A stretch of DNA of 64,000 nucleotides from Pseudoalteromonas luteoviolacea (GTDB lineage: Bacteria > Pseudomonadota > Gammaproteobacteria > Enterobacterales > Alteromonadaceae), in contig NZ_JWIC01000006.1 in the NCBI RefSeq assembly GCF_000814765.1, positions 372,001 to 436,000 on the forward strand, in the 5' to 3' direction. The position numbers and the translations under genes were made by a program. Positions within the stretch are counted from its first letter, which is position 1. Each line of letters starts with the position of its first letter. The notes below the pieces were generated by a model, which had not been told where the DNA came from, did no database searches, and worked only from the letters and a program-made list of their open reading frames with translations. Shown one piece after another: positions 38,022-46,998 of the stretch.

Positions 38022-38627
38022 CTAAAACGCCTCTCTGCCTTTGATTTTCCATGAGGTCACAAAGCCGTTTTTCACCTGCGCCTCAGCCAACCCTTGCTTG
38101 TTATCAAGTAACCTAAAAACACCTTCAGGGCGCTTAAAATAGACTGGCGTATTGCTCGCTGGGATTTGACGCAAAGGCGATTCAAACTCAAGCTCGCACT
38201 CACCTTGGCTATCAACCACCACATCCGAAGTAAGAATCTTAAGCTCGGCGTTTTCGCCCGTACCAATCTGAATGCGGTTACCGGCTTTGGCATACACGCT
38301 ATTCACTGGTAAACCAGTAACTTTCAGCAAATTACCGTCCTGGAAAGAGCTAGTAACGCGGGCAAAACTGTCCAAGTCATCTTGTAAAAACCGATAGTCA
38401 AAACACAAGAACCGACCAACTGAACCACGGCACTTGGCCAAGAACGCATCCAACGCCAAGGCATCGGCCTCTAACACGTTGGTCAGCTCAATCTCAAACT
38501 CCCAATACGCACCTTCGTGGTCATACACCTCGGAGGCATTATTGGTTTTACTCACATGCAAGTGACTATTAGGAACCAGCCGAAAAACACAGCTTTTTGG
38601 GGGCTTAGGTAGGGGAAGGTGCTCCAT
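38022..38627 (-). CDS. Phage distal tail protein (DUF2460-like)
   Basis: A 201-residue mostly beta protein, first of the distal tail gene cluster on the minus strand. It includes GAYWEFEIELTNV and a CRGSVGRFLCFDYRF segment of the kind seen in phage distal tail proteins. Position between tape measure and DUF2163-like gene supports a role in tail tip assembly. A cargo cassette separates it from the tape measure gene. Confidence 0.65.
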   Translation of the reverse strand: MEHLPLPKPPKSCVFRLVPNSHLHVSKTNNASEVYDHEGAYWEFEIELTNVLEADALALDAFLAKCRGSVGRFLCFDYRFLQDDLDSFARVTSSFQDGNLLKVTGLPVNSVYAKAGNRIQIGTGENAELKILTSDVVVDSQGECELEFESPLRQIPASNTPVYFKRPEGVFRLLDNKQGLAEAQVKNGFVTSWKIKGREAF

Positions 38628-38716
38628 ATTTTTTATCGCTCTTTGCTTTACTGTGTGAGCGAGTTTAAAAAATTAGGAGCGGGGATTTAGGTGGAAAATG
38701 TTTTACGTTGTGTGCT

Positions 38717-39988
38717 CTATTTGATTCCGAGCTTTTCAAAAATCCTTATTCTGCGTTGTTTATCCGGCCATGCATTGAAGTAAAGAAAGATATTACTAAG
38801 CTGGTGATCTGTAAATGTAGCTGTCAATTCATGCCTAATATGCTCTAATGCCAAAGCTTCGGCATGTTCAGCTATTGAAATAAAACTCGTTAACGTGCGG
38901 GTTATGTTAGTTTCTAAAGAGTCGATTGAATTCAAGTTCGCTTCTGATGCATTCCAAAGCATAATGTCAAAGGCTAAATCCAAATGTCCGCTATTAACCC
39001 AGTATGAAGACTTTCGTCTCAGTCCGCTATTTCCAGTATTCAAATGTTCCAACCAGCTTTGCTGTTGAACTCGGTAAATAATATAGTTACTTATATCAAT
39101 AAGGTCACGCTCTAAACTCTTATTGTCTACTATTGTCATTGGTATTGAGGCAGAAGTACCACTTTTAAAGTCTTTTGAACCCTTGACAAGGTTTAGAAGC
39201 TTGCCAACATGTTCAGGTATATATGCTAATTTTCTATCTACTTGCATAGCAACAATTTCCGCATATGATTTGGATGCGTTTTGAGCACAATAGTGCTTCA
39301 ACTCCATCAATTTTTTTAGTAATAACTCATACTGAAACTTTGCTGTATCTAATTTTTGCTGGTTTTTCAACTGCTCCTTCGTCTCATGCAACTCTGACTT
39401 ACTTGTTTGCCAGGTTAGGAAAATCAAAAACGATGTAATGGCTAACAACGGTGGGGTCAATAAATTATTAAAGTATGTAGCTGTATCTACCCAGGATTTA
39501 TGGGGTGCATCAAGGTCAAGGTCAAAGCGATAGAAGTACACTGTGAGCGCACCAAAGAAGATTGATGCCAAAGTAAGTAGGTATATTAAACCGGCAAGTC
39601 CATAGTGCTTATCTCTTTTCTTAGTGTAATAGATTAGAGATACAAAAAGCAAAGCTAAACACAACACTGTTAATTCAATTAATGTGTGTTCTCCAGCTAA
39701 ACATTTATCTTTCAGTAAAAAACACGATAACTTTTGATTGTTAGGTGTTTTGACGGCAAAAAAGTGAAGTAATATCAAGGCAATAAATAGATACAACACG
39801 CATGCTGATATAACATTTATTTTCCTCTTATGTGAGTCATTTAGAGACGCAAACCAAGCAGGCTGTGGTAACTCTCTTTTTGAACACAATATTTCAATAA
39901 AAAAGTCTCTATGTAAATAAATGAGACCCGTTAAGCCAGGCGAAATTACAATCAAAGCGAATAGAATGTAAAAATGGAGTTCGTTCAT
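38717..39988 (-). CDS. Membrane protein resembling phage abortive infection proteins
   Basis: 423 residues, with four to five predicted membrane helices in the first half (about 5-25, 58-78, 105-122, 130-152, 173-192). A soluble coiled coil follows (SELHETKEQLKNQQKLD), then a helical C-terminal half. This plan (helix pair, LTPPLLAITSFLIFLTWQ, then a coiled coil) resembles the family called putative phage abortive infection protein (putAbiC). The similarity is from memory and not proven. It has a good AAGGA ribosome site and lies inside the tail module but is clearly not a virion gene. AT-rich compared with flanking tail genes. Possible superinfection exclusion or defence cargo. Confidence 0.6.
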   Translation of the reverse strand: MNELHFYILFALIVISPGLTGLIYLHRDFFIEILCSKRELPQPAWFASLNDSHKRKINVISACVLYLFIALILLHFFAVKTPNNQKLSCFLLKDKCLAGEHTLIELTVLCLALLFVSLIYYTKKRDKHYGLAGLIYLLTLASIFFGALTVYFYRFDLDLDAPHKSWVDTATYFNNLLTPPLLAITSFLIFLTWQTSKSELHETKEQLKNQQKLDTAKFQYELLLKKLMELKHYCAQNASKSYAEIVAMQVDRKLAYIPEHVGKLLNLVKGSKDFKSGTSASIPMTIVDNKSLERDLIDISNYIIYRVQQQSWLEHLNTGNSGLRRKSSYWVNSGHLDLAFDIMLWNASEANLNSIDSLETNITRTLTSFISIAEHAEALALEHIRHELTATFTDHQLSNIFLYFNAWPDKQRRIRIFEKLGIK

Positions 39989-40648
39989 AAATATCCTTCT
40001 CGACTCTTAAGGTTCGTGTTTAGCAATTCTAGAAACCCATTTTATATGAGGTCAAAATTGACCTCTTACTTGACCTCAATAGGCTTGTTGCACAAAATAC
40101 AACAACTGTATATATAACCAGTTTTATTATGCCTATAATTCGATATCTACACAATTTTGGAAATCTCTATTTGGGAAGTGATGGTCTTGCTTCGCCTACC
40201 AAATGTATTACGGCTGACTACGTCCGGTGTACACTTTTTTATGGCGGTTTTAGATTAGAGAATTTACTTACACGTTTAGAACCAAACAATTCAACCCTGT
40301 TGCAGTTCATAGATTAGACGCTGAAATTGAATTAGCGTAAGAGGTGACAATGTTGGTATTTTCATTGAGGGTTGTGTTAACCATTGTAATGAATGATAGA
40401 GGCTTTCCGCTTCTAGAGCTTAGTTACTGCAAATCAGATAAAAAATTCTAGGGACAGTAGCTTACTAATCATATTAACGATAAATTTATTATGATTAGTA
40501 GTTAAAATGCACCCAATATGCACTATATCAAAACAAATAATACACCGTGTTTACACTCAGCAAATTTCATGCAACGATTGTGTGGTTACTTATCTAGTAT
40601 TTGTCAAAGATTAAATTGACGAAGAGATTCATTGATTAGGAGAGTTAA
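39989..40648. other. 660-bp non-coding region with an operator-like repeat cluster
   Basis: Divergent control region between the putAbiC-like gene and the two plus-strand genes. It contains GAGGTCAA-AA-TTGACCTC (40048-40065), a perfect inverted repeat, and 5 bp further a third copy TTGACCTCAA (40070-40079). The third copy could also serve as a -35 box for a plus-strand promoter. Nothing else recognisable; a 62-codon open frame at 40129 has no ribosome site. Confidence 0.5.
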
Positions 40649-40909
40649 TTGAAATCTTCAAAAGTAAACGCAGGTGATTGGATCAAAGTCGGCGAGACAG
40701 GTATTGATGCCTACGTATTTCATGTTCATAGTGAAGATGAAATCTCGGCTGGATACTATCAAAACAAAGAAAAAGCTATAAGGGAGGACTTTGTCTGGGA
40801 TGGTCAAAGGTGGCAATTTAAAACAATGATGCCATGTGGTTTATATCTGAGAGGTCATGACGCTACGATTGTTAAAAATGGTCCTTACTTCAACAAACCC
40901 TTTAAATAG
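40649..40909 (+). CDS. Unrecognised 86-residue protein of the tail-module cassette
   Basis: Starts at TTG, supported by AGGAG seven bases before it; no in-frame ATG serves. Small soluble protein with aromatic-rich beta pattern (DFVWDGQRWQFKTMMPCGLYL). No family recognised. It precedes the 312-residue gene by 76 bp on the same strand and probably belongs to the same transcript, divergent from the membrane protein gene. Confidence 0.6.
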   Translation: MKSSKVNAGDWIKVGETGIDAYVFHVHSEDEISAGYYQNKEKAIREDFVWDGQRWQFKTMMPCGLYLRGHDATIVKNGPYFNKPFK

Positions 40910-40985
40910 TAAGATGGGATTAAAATCGTAACTTTGTGTCACCATAGTATAAGAATTCCATAGTAATAATTTTAAGGAGAACACA

Positions 40986-41924
40986 ATGGCATCATTGGAA
41001 GAAGCATATAGCACTGAGTATCAGGAAATCATTGATCCTGAGTTAGCATATGATCTCTATTGGGCAGGCATCATAACTGATAAGTCAGCTTTTGAGTGCC
41101 CTGGTGATAAATGCGATGCAAAGGTTACATGCATAAACCTCGACCAGGAAAAACAGGATATGCGTCAGTCTCCGCATTTCAGAGGATACAACCATTCTGA
41201 CAGTTGTGACGCAACATTTGGCCAAGATCGCCCCCCTGGTGAAGAGTCACCTCAAACACCTGCTCAATCAAAATTTGTAAAAAGTGACGTAATATCTGAT
41301 ATCTTTCACTTAAAGCGTCCAAAAAATCAATTCGCAAAGAAAGACCCAAAAGGTATAGACCCAACGAAGGAAAAGAAAAAAAGTCGTCGAAGGGGAAGGA
41401 ATATAACAGGGGATGAACTCTACGGAGGTTCTAAATATTACTCTGTCCGCTCTCTAGTGTCTAAGTTTATTCGATATCGAAAAAATGACTCATTAACCGA
41501 ATACAACGTTAATATTAATGGCAAAGATGTTAGCTACAAGTCATTGTTCAAAGGAGTTTATCAACAGCCTTTGGAGGCATTACCTGATGAAAACTTAATT
41601 TATTGGGGAGTTGCGTTTATTGATTACTTGGACAAGCAAAAATGCTACAAGATTAGTTTTGTTCAAACATTAGAACATAATGGAGACAATTTACGACCTT
41701 CATTTTTTGTATCTGAAAATATGATTGCTGACTACCCAGTAAAAAACCTTGTAGTTAAAAGGTTAAACAAATTGTCTAAAGAAAAAGATAAAAGAGCATT
41801 TATTTTCATCTATTCAAAACCCCGCTTTGCTGGAGGAAAATATATTAACTTTCAACTAGATAGTCTAGACTATCTTGAAATACGCTACTTGGATCTTTTT
41901 GAAGAGCTGGTAAAGAAGACATAA
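40986..41924 (+). CDS. Unrecognised protein with N-terminal zinc-finger-like motif
   Basis: 312 residues, good ribosome site (AAGGAG, 6-base spacing). Near residues 39-76 it has CPGDKCDAKVTC and then HFRGYNHSDSC, a Cys/His cluster that could bind zinc. This is followed by a basic linker (KEKKKSRRRGRNITG) and a C-terminal alpha/beta domain (residues about 145-310, including LIYWGVAFIDYLDKQKCYKIS). No family recognised. The plan of a zinc motif, a basic linker and a globular domain suggests a nucleic-acid-directed protein. It ends 21 bp before, and is convergent with, the tape measure gene. AT-rich cargo. Confidence 0.65.
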   Translation: MASLEEAYSTEYQEIIDPELAYDLYWAGIITDKSAFECPGDKCDAKVTCINLDQEKQDMRQSPHFRGYNHSDSCDATFGQDRPPGEESPQTPAQSKFVKSDVISDIFHLKRPKNQFAKKDPKGIDPTKEKKKSRRRGRNITGDELYGGSKYYSVRSLVSKFIRYRKNDSLTEYNVNINGKDVSYKSLFKGVYQQPLEALPDENLIYWGVAFIDYLDKQKCYKISFVQTLEHNGDNLRPSFFVSENMIADYPVKNLVVKRLNKLSKEKDKRAFIFIYSKPRFAGGKYINFQLDSLDYLEIRYLDLFEELVKKT

Positions 41925-41945
41925 TAACCTGACTTTTCCTTCAGC

Positions 41946-44900
41946 TTACACCACGCTCCTAATAGCTCTAAACACAGCACCACGGGAGTTCACGCTCTCA
42001 ACAAATACAGCCTCTATCTGCCGAGTCAAGTTTGCACCAATGACATTGCCTTGCTCGGCATTGGCTGCGCCTTCTACTGTGATCTGATTCGTAATATTAA
42101 ACACCACATTTTGACCTGCACTTTGTCTGTTACCAGCATTGTAGTGTCTGGCCATGTGGCTAATTTCAACGTTTTGCTTTGGTGAAAGGACGCGTTCACC
42201 GCGTTGTAGTACATAGGTGCTTTCGTTTGGTACGTAGTCTAAACCACCATGTGCGATACCTGCTGGTTGCTGCGCCTTTATCATACGCACTTGTTGTAAC
42301 CCCATGGCTACGGCGGCGGCTGCTGCAGCGGCACCAAGGGCAGGGCCAACGACTGGAATAGGGGCTAATGCTGCATAAGCCCCCGTTGCGGATTCATAGG
42401 TCTTAATCATCGCTTGAGTGATTGAAAACGCTTTATACAGTTTAAACGCGGTTTTACTTTGGCCTGCCATGGCTTTAAAGCCTGCTGCACCAAGGCCGAC
42501 AACAGCGGACGTTTTCTCGCGGGCGTTTTTAGTCTCCCAGTTTGCAAACTGCGTGAGATGTTGTTGCATCGCACCGGTATTGCGGGTGCGGGCTTGCATT
42601 AAACGCTCCTGGTGCGCGTATTCATCCGCTTCGCGCTGACTATGGAAGCCTCTCGCCGCGTTCAGCTCTTGCTGGCGCTCTAGGTCTCGAATTTGATTAT
42701 CAGCGTTGTGTTTGATTTCGCCGACTTCATCGTTAGCAGCAAGGCCGAGCATGCTGCGCCGTTTTGCATCAATACGTGCTTGTTGCTTTGCTTCTTCTAC
42801 TGCAAGCTGGTTATTGTAGCTGGCCAGTGCTTCACGGTTTGCATAGCCTTTGATTTGCGCTATGCGGTCTTCTAGCTCTGCACGTAAATCGTTTTTACGC
42901 TTCTCCACTGCTTGGTTTTGTATACGTGTTTTTTCGGCTTCATGCTTGTCTGCTAGTGCTTGTTGGTCTGCGTGAAGCTTGGCGTCTAGCTGCTTCAAAA
43001 TTGCATCGTATTTGGCTTTATTGCCCAGGTCATTTTCACGGGCTTGTATGACCATATCTTTACGTTTTTCATAGCTGGCTTTTAGCCTGGCTTCTTCATC
43101 CAGTAGCGAGAGTTGCAGCTGCTGAATGTTTTGGGGCAGGGCGTTTGTTGCTTGTTTTGAGTTTTCAGCGATTTGCTTCCAGTCCAGTGCTTTGAGGTTT
43201 TGCTGCAGGTTTGCTGCCTGTGCGGCGGTTTTCATTGACTCACTGCGCAGTTTTGCTTGCTCGTTGATGTAACGCTCAATACCTGCAATTTGATTTTGAT
43301 AGGTGAACTTGGCGCGGTCACTGCCCGCATTATTCATTTGTTGGCGCAACTGCTTAATACGTTTATACGCGTTTTGAATGTTGTTTGTGTAGTTGATTGT
43401 TTGCTTTGACGCAGAGGCTATTTGCGCTTTAGCGCTGACGTTATTGACGGAATCGAACGCATCACCCAAATCATACAAATGTGTTTCAAGTCGTTTCGAG
43501 CTGGTACTAGCTTTGTCGCCTTGGGTCGCAAAGTAGGCGATGGCCAAACCTGCAGTAACAGCTAACCCAACTGGGCCACCTAGCATGCCCATTGCACCGC
43601 CAAGCACTCGGCTGGATAACGCTGCGCGTTTAGACACGACAGTATAAGTGGCAGTTGCTGCGTTTAGGTTGGTTTGTGCAAGTGTCGCCCGTTGATTAGC
43701 AAGGGCCAGTTGATGAATGGCTTTTGTTCTAAGGGCTGTATTGCTAGCCATCGCGAGTTGGCGCTGAGCTGCAGCTTGCTCTTGAATTGCCCGTCTGTGT
43801 TCTTCTGCGGCTAAACGTTGATTGGACGCAGCTAGCTGTAGGTCTGCTTGCAGTGCTTTGTGTTTTGCCATCGTCGTGGCGGTAAATGCCGCTGTCGCTT
43901 TAGCTGCACCGCCTGCAAGCTTACCACCGAGTACGATTGCCAAAGTTGTGGCTGAGGTTGTTAGTCCTTCAACCAGTTCTTGGTTTTCGCGCAGTTCTCG
44001 CATACCTGCAGTGACGGCATCGGCTACGCCTGTCACAGCAAAGTTAACTGGCTTTTCATACTCACGAATAAGGCGCTGATATTCATTACTCATCTCTGCG
44101 AACGACGCATTGATTTTACCCTCAGTGGCTTCAGCTGCGCCTGCATATTCGTTTAACGCTTTAATTAAATAGCGTTTAAACATTTGGCTGGTTATGCGGC
44201 CATCGTTGACCAGTTGCCTAAAACCACCTGCAGCAACACCCGCCGCTTTATCAAGCTTTTGCAAAAGCCCTGGTAAAGGCTCGGTGACCTGGTTAAGTTC
44301 CTCGGCTCGCAATACGCCTGCGGTCATACCTTGCGTCATACCAAACAGCGATTGCTCAAGCTGTATATTGCTTGCGCCCGTTTTGGCGGCGGCATTGGCC
44401 ATGCCTTCTAAGATTGCTTTGCCTTGTGTTTGAGTCACAATACCTGCTTGTTGCAGGTTGAGGATTTTAGAGTAGGAGTCTGAAAGGGTCGTGTAATACG
44501 TATTGAGTCTATTAGCCGCTTCAAATAGATAGCTTTGTACTTGTTTGTATTCGCGGGTAGAATCGGTCAACCCTTGCAGCCGAGTATCTAATTGCTGCGC
44601 TGCGCCTGTATCGCGAATAAACATGGCCGCAGTACCAATGGATGCAACGCCTGCGAGGGTTATTCCCAATTGCTCATAGCCGCTTTGTAGAACCCCCAGC
44701 TGTTTACCCATTGCAGACTGTTGCTGCATCACTTTTGTCTGACTTGTACCTAGTCTCTGATTTGCGGCCACCTGATTTTGGATTGTCTGTGGTACGCGAT
44801 TTAAGGTGTGGATATGTTGGTGAGCGCTTGAAGCGGCCATTTTACTCATGGCAGCTTGCTGTTGCAGTACTTTAGCTTGGCTTTCACCCAAACGTTGATT

Positions 44901-45302
44901 TGCTGCTATTTGATTTTTAATAGCATCAGATAAGCGGTTTAAGTCATTAATCGTTTTGTTAGTGCCAGACGTCACCGCTTTGCTCATGGCCGTTTGTTGC
45001 TGCATCACTTTCGCTTGGCTTGCACCTAAGCGCTGATTGGCCTTGACCTGATTTTGAATGGCACCCGGTAATCGGTTTAAGTCTTGAAGGTTTTGATTAG
45101 TGCCCGTTGAAACAGCTTTACTAACTGCTGTTTGACTCTTCGCGACTTTGGACTGACTTTCACTTAAGCGTTGATTCGCGCCGACCTGACTTTGAATTGC
45201 TCCCGGCAGGCGATTTAGGTCCTGAAGATTTTTAGCTGTCCCTGTTGTTACCGCTTTACCGTCGTATCGTATACGTAAGGCCAAATTCAGTTGGTTTTTC
45301 AT
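41946..45302 (-). CDS. Tail tape measure protein
   Basis: An 1118-residue protein with long helical, Gln/Ala-rich sequence. It has the tape-measure TMP core at about 240-420 (RLQGLTDSTREYKQVQSYLF, ILNLQQAGIVTQTQGKAILEG, LNQVTEPLPGLLQKLDKAA), hydrophobic helices at about 570-590 (LGGAMGMLGGPVGLAVTAGL), and a C-terminal hydrophobic stretch (GAYAALAPIPVVGPALGAA). Its length should set tail length. The first 203 residues include four 46-residue repeats. It overlaps the chaperone T-like frame by 47 bp. Confidence 0.92.
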   Translation of the reverse strand: MKNQLNLALRIRYDGKAVTTGTAKNLQDLNRLPGAIQSQVGANQRLSESQSKVAKSQTAVSKAVSTGTNQNLQDLNRLPGAIQNQVKANQRLGASQAKVMQQQTAMSKAVTSGTNKTINDLNRLSDAIKNQIAANQRLGESQAKVLQQQAAMSKMAASSAHQHIHTLNRVPQTIQNQVAANQRLGTSQTKVMQQQSAMGKQLGVLQSGYEQLGITLAGVASIGTAAMFIRDTGAAQQLDTRLQGLTDSTREYKQVQSYLFEAANRLNTYYTTLSDSYSKILNLQQAGIVTQTQGKAILEGMANAAAKTGASNIQLEQSLFGMTQGMTAGVLRAEELNQVTEPLPGLLQKLDKAAGVAAGGFRQLVNDGRITSQMFKRYLIKALNEYAGAAEATEGKINASFAEMSNEYQRLIREYEKPVNFAVTGVADAVTAGMRELRENQELVEGLTTSATTLAIVLGGKLAGGAAKATAAFTATTMAKHKALQADLQLAASNQRLAAEEHRRAIQEQAAAQRQLAMASNTALRTKAIHQLALANQRATLAQTNLNAATATYTVVSKRAALSSRVLGGAMGMLGGPVGLAVTAGLAIAYFATQGDKASTSSKRLETHLYDLGDAFDSVNNVSAKAQIASASKQTINYTNNIQNAYKRIKQLRQQMNNAGSDRAKFTYQNQIAGIERYINEQAKLRSESMKTAAQAANLQQNLKALDWKQIAENSKQATNALPQNIQQLQLSLLDEEARLKASYEKRKDMVIQARENDLGNKAKYDAILKQLDAKLHADQQALADKHEAEKTRIQNQAVEKRKNDLRAELEDRIAQIKGYANREALASYNNQLAVEEAKQQARIDAKRRSMLGLAANDEVGEIKHNADNQIRDLERQQELNAARGFHSQREADEYAHQERLMQARTRNTGAMQQHLTQFANWETKNAREKTSAVVGLGAAGFKAMAGQSKTAFKLYKAFSITQAMIKTYESATGAYAALAPIPVVGPALGAAAAAAAVAMGLQQVRMIKAQQPAGIAHGGLDYVPNESTYVLQRGERVLSPKQNVEISHMARHYNAGNRQSAGQNVVFNITNQITVEGAANAEQGNVIGANLTRQIEAVFVESVNSRGAVFRAIRSVV
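44694..45245 (-). repeat. Four tandem 46-residue repeats in the tape measure N terminus
   Basis: Residues 20-65, 66-111, 112-157 and 158-203 share the frame (T/S)(G/S)x-(N/H)xx-LNR(L/V)--I--QV-ANQRL--SQ-KV--QQ-A(V/M)-K, each exactly 46 residues (138 bp). The copies have diverged at DNA level, so the duplication is not recent. Confidence 0.9.
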
Positions 45303-45663
45303 CAGTCTGCCTCAAGAGCTTTATTATTGTTCGTTCTAGATATTGGAGCTTGTCAAAATCAGTGGGGGTCAGGGCAATACCTGCATAACGCCAAGCGATT
45401 TCAGCCCTGGCATAATCAAGGGCGAGTTCGACCCCATCTTTGCAGTACTGCCATTGTGTATTTGCTCTTGAAAGCGCTTTAACCGCATTCCAATTTTGTG
45501 GGAGTACGTATAAATCTGCTTTGCTTTTTACTGGCTCAACCGGCGCACCAAAATGGGCTAAATCGTCATCCAAGTGTTTGCTATTTGTTGCTAAGTCGCC
45601 CACAAACCACCTAGCAACATCGATTAGTTTTTTTCTTGGACTCGATATTGCGCGTTTATACAC
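45256..45663 (-). CDS. Tail assembly chaperone, T-like downstream frame (DUF1799-like)
   Basis: A 135-codon frame between the G-like chaperone and the tape measure. LYVLPQNWNAVKALSRANTQW matches the DUF1799 pattern (ENW...A.TQW). A GTG could start it at 45663, but no clear ribosome site is present. More likely it is expressed mainly as the second half of a -1 frameshift fusion from the upstream gene at the A AAA AAC site, as in lambda gpG-gpGT. Confidence 0.75.
   Translation of the reverse strand: MYKRAISSPRKKLIDVARWFVGDLATNSKHLDDDLAHFGAPVEPVKSKADLYVLPQNWNAVKALSRANTQWQYCKDGVELALDYARAEIAWRYAGIALTPTDFDKLQYLERTIIKLLRQTDEKPTEFGLTYTIRR
45587..45633 (-). promoter_or_regulatory. Programmed -1 ribosomal frameshift signal
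   Basis: On the minus strand the G-like frame ends GAA AAA AAC TAA, containing the canonical slippery heptamer A AAA AAC (45633-45627) immediately before the stop. Eight bases downstream a perfect 7-bp stem GTTGCTA / TAGCAAC (45618-45612 with 45593-45587, 18-base loop) can act as stimulator. A -1 slip enters the DUF1799-like frame without a stop. Confidence 0.8.
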
Positions 45664-45950
45664 TCTGCAGATAACCGCCCAGTAATACCGCCAAATTCCA
45701 GCATTTCGTGAAGCACGTCTTTTGAAAAAGGGATACTTTTTCCCTCATCTACAAAGTCGTCCCAACCTACAAGTAATTGTTCAACGATGACTTTATCTGT
45801 GGTGCTGTGTGGGTCGGTCAGCTTTTCAATGTCGCTATCTGGCACCAACTTGATGTGTGCGTTGAATTTAAACTCCACACCGCCGTATTCAAAATGAAGT
45901 GGTGCGTGAATGGTGGCGTCTTTTAATTGCTCTAATTTTTTTAATTTCAT
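45624..45950 (-). CDS. Tail assembly chaperone, G-like
   Basis: About 108 residues from the ATG at 45950 (a GTG three codons earlier is also open). Acidic, beta then helical, with EKLTDPHSTTDKVIVEQLLVGWDDF, typical of small tail chaperones that coat the tape measure protein before tube assembly. It lies directly after the tail tube gene and ends at a slippery site leading into the next frame. Not found in the finished virion in related phages. Confidence 0.75.
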   Translation of the reverse strand: MKLKKLEQLKDATIHAPLHFEYGGVEFKFNAHIKLVPDSDIEKLTDPHSTTDKVIVEQLLVGWDDFVDEGKSIPFSKDVLHEMLEFGGITGRLSAECINAQYRVQEKN

Positions 45951-45955
45951 AAGGA

Positions 45956-46852
45956 TCACTCAAATACTAAGGTTAATTCGTCATAGCCACTGTCTGAAGG
46001 CACCAGCTTGCCGTCCAGTTCGTAGCCTGTGAGCTCGCTTTCTAAGCTGGCATACTTGGGCGTGGGCATTTGAAAGCGTCCTAACAAAGTCACTTTGTTA
46101 CCTGCGCTTTGGCCATGGTTAAACTCAAAGTTTTGGATACTGCCAGCGAGCTCAAATGGGTTGAAAATGGATAATGAATCACTGGTGACAGTGATATTCG
46201 CCGTGGACTCATGACCTGTGATGAGGATTTCTTCGTGATTAATGGCGCGGTCAAACACAACGTTATTACCCACATCGATAGTCAACTTGTGTAATGTGCG
46301 TGATAGACCATTTAACTTAAATGCACTGCTATTGGTCACACCCAGTGTTGAAGGTTTTTTCCAACGAGACCAATCCGTGGCAGGCGGGCCGCTTGATTGT
46401 ACCGGCGCACTGAATAGGCCTTTAAATTGCCAGTTAATCATTGGCTGACCTTTTTCAAGGTTAATGCTGAACGTGCCTAACATCTCAGAGATTTGATGTG
46501 TGTTTTGGCCAAAGCGCATTAAACACGTGGCTTTAGTAGCCGCGCCTTTGGTGAAGGTGACTGCATTGGCGCTAGATACTTGTACCATGCCACACGCTAA
46601 TAAAAGAGGTGCAAGCGCCGGCGCAGAGCCCGCACTACCACTCATGGCCAGTGGCGTTTTAAAGTTCAGTGTCACATGCTCGCCATAGATAATTTCAAGG
46701 CTAGAACCTGAATGAGCGCGCTCAACTTCGTCTTTTTCGGTTTCAGCTTCGATGTTAAATTCAACTTCACTGGCGTATATTGCATGATTGCCTGTCAGCG
46801 TGGTCCCGAGTGAGTCTGCCATTATTAAACGGTCTTTAAATCGCCAAGTCAT
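45956..46852 (-). CDS. Major tail tube protein
   Basis: 298 residues, beta-rich, with the pattern of siphophage tail tube proteins of Mu-like phages: VEFNIEAETEKDEVERAHSG at the front, LAPLLLACGM, then MINWQFKGLF and a C-terminal FELAGSIQNFEFNHGQ. It starts in the stop of the small gene before it (ATGA overlap). Polymerises around the tape measure to form the tube. Confidence 0.8.
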   Translation of the reverse strand: MTWRFKDRLIMADSLGTTLTGNHAIYASEVEFNIEAETEKDEVERAHSGSSLEIIYGEHVTLNFKTPLAMSGSAGSAPALAPLLLACGMVQVSSANAVTFTKGAATKATCLMRFGQNTHQISEMLGTFSINLEKGQPMINWQFKGLFSAPVQSSGPPATDWSRWKKPSTLGVTNSSAFKLNGLSRTLHKLTIDVGNNVVFDRAINHEEILITGHESTANITVTSDSLSIFNPFELAGSIQNFEFNHGQSAGNKVTLLGRFQMPTPKYASLESELTGYELDGKLVPSDSGYDELTLVFE

Positions 46853-46998
46853 GATGATGCTCCTGGTTTAACGGTGTCACCATCCAGTACGAATGCACCA
46901 GCGGCATGACTGCGATTGCCGTTTTGCTTCAATGCTTGCTGTACTTGATTGGCTATTTGACTAGGACTGAGCTTTTTAGGTTGTTTGTCTTCTTTCAT
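46849..46998 (-). CDS. Small phage protein between neck and tube genes
   Basis: 49 residues from the ATG at 46998, preceded by AAGGAA. A longer frame to 47049 lacks a ribosome site. Basic, helical (PSQIANQVQQALKQNGNRS). It overlaps its neighbours by 4 bp on both sides, so it is certainly translated in the tail operon. No family recognised. Confidence 0.6.
   Translation of the reverse strand: MKEDKQPKKLSPSQIANQVQQALKQNGNRSHAAGAFVLDGDTVKPGASS

Noticed and set aside
40129-40317. 62-codon plus-strand frame in the cassette control region
   Set aside because: No ribosome site, no recognisable sequence, and it overlaps a region that looks regulatory.
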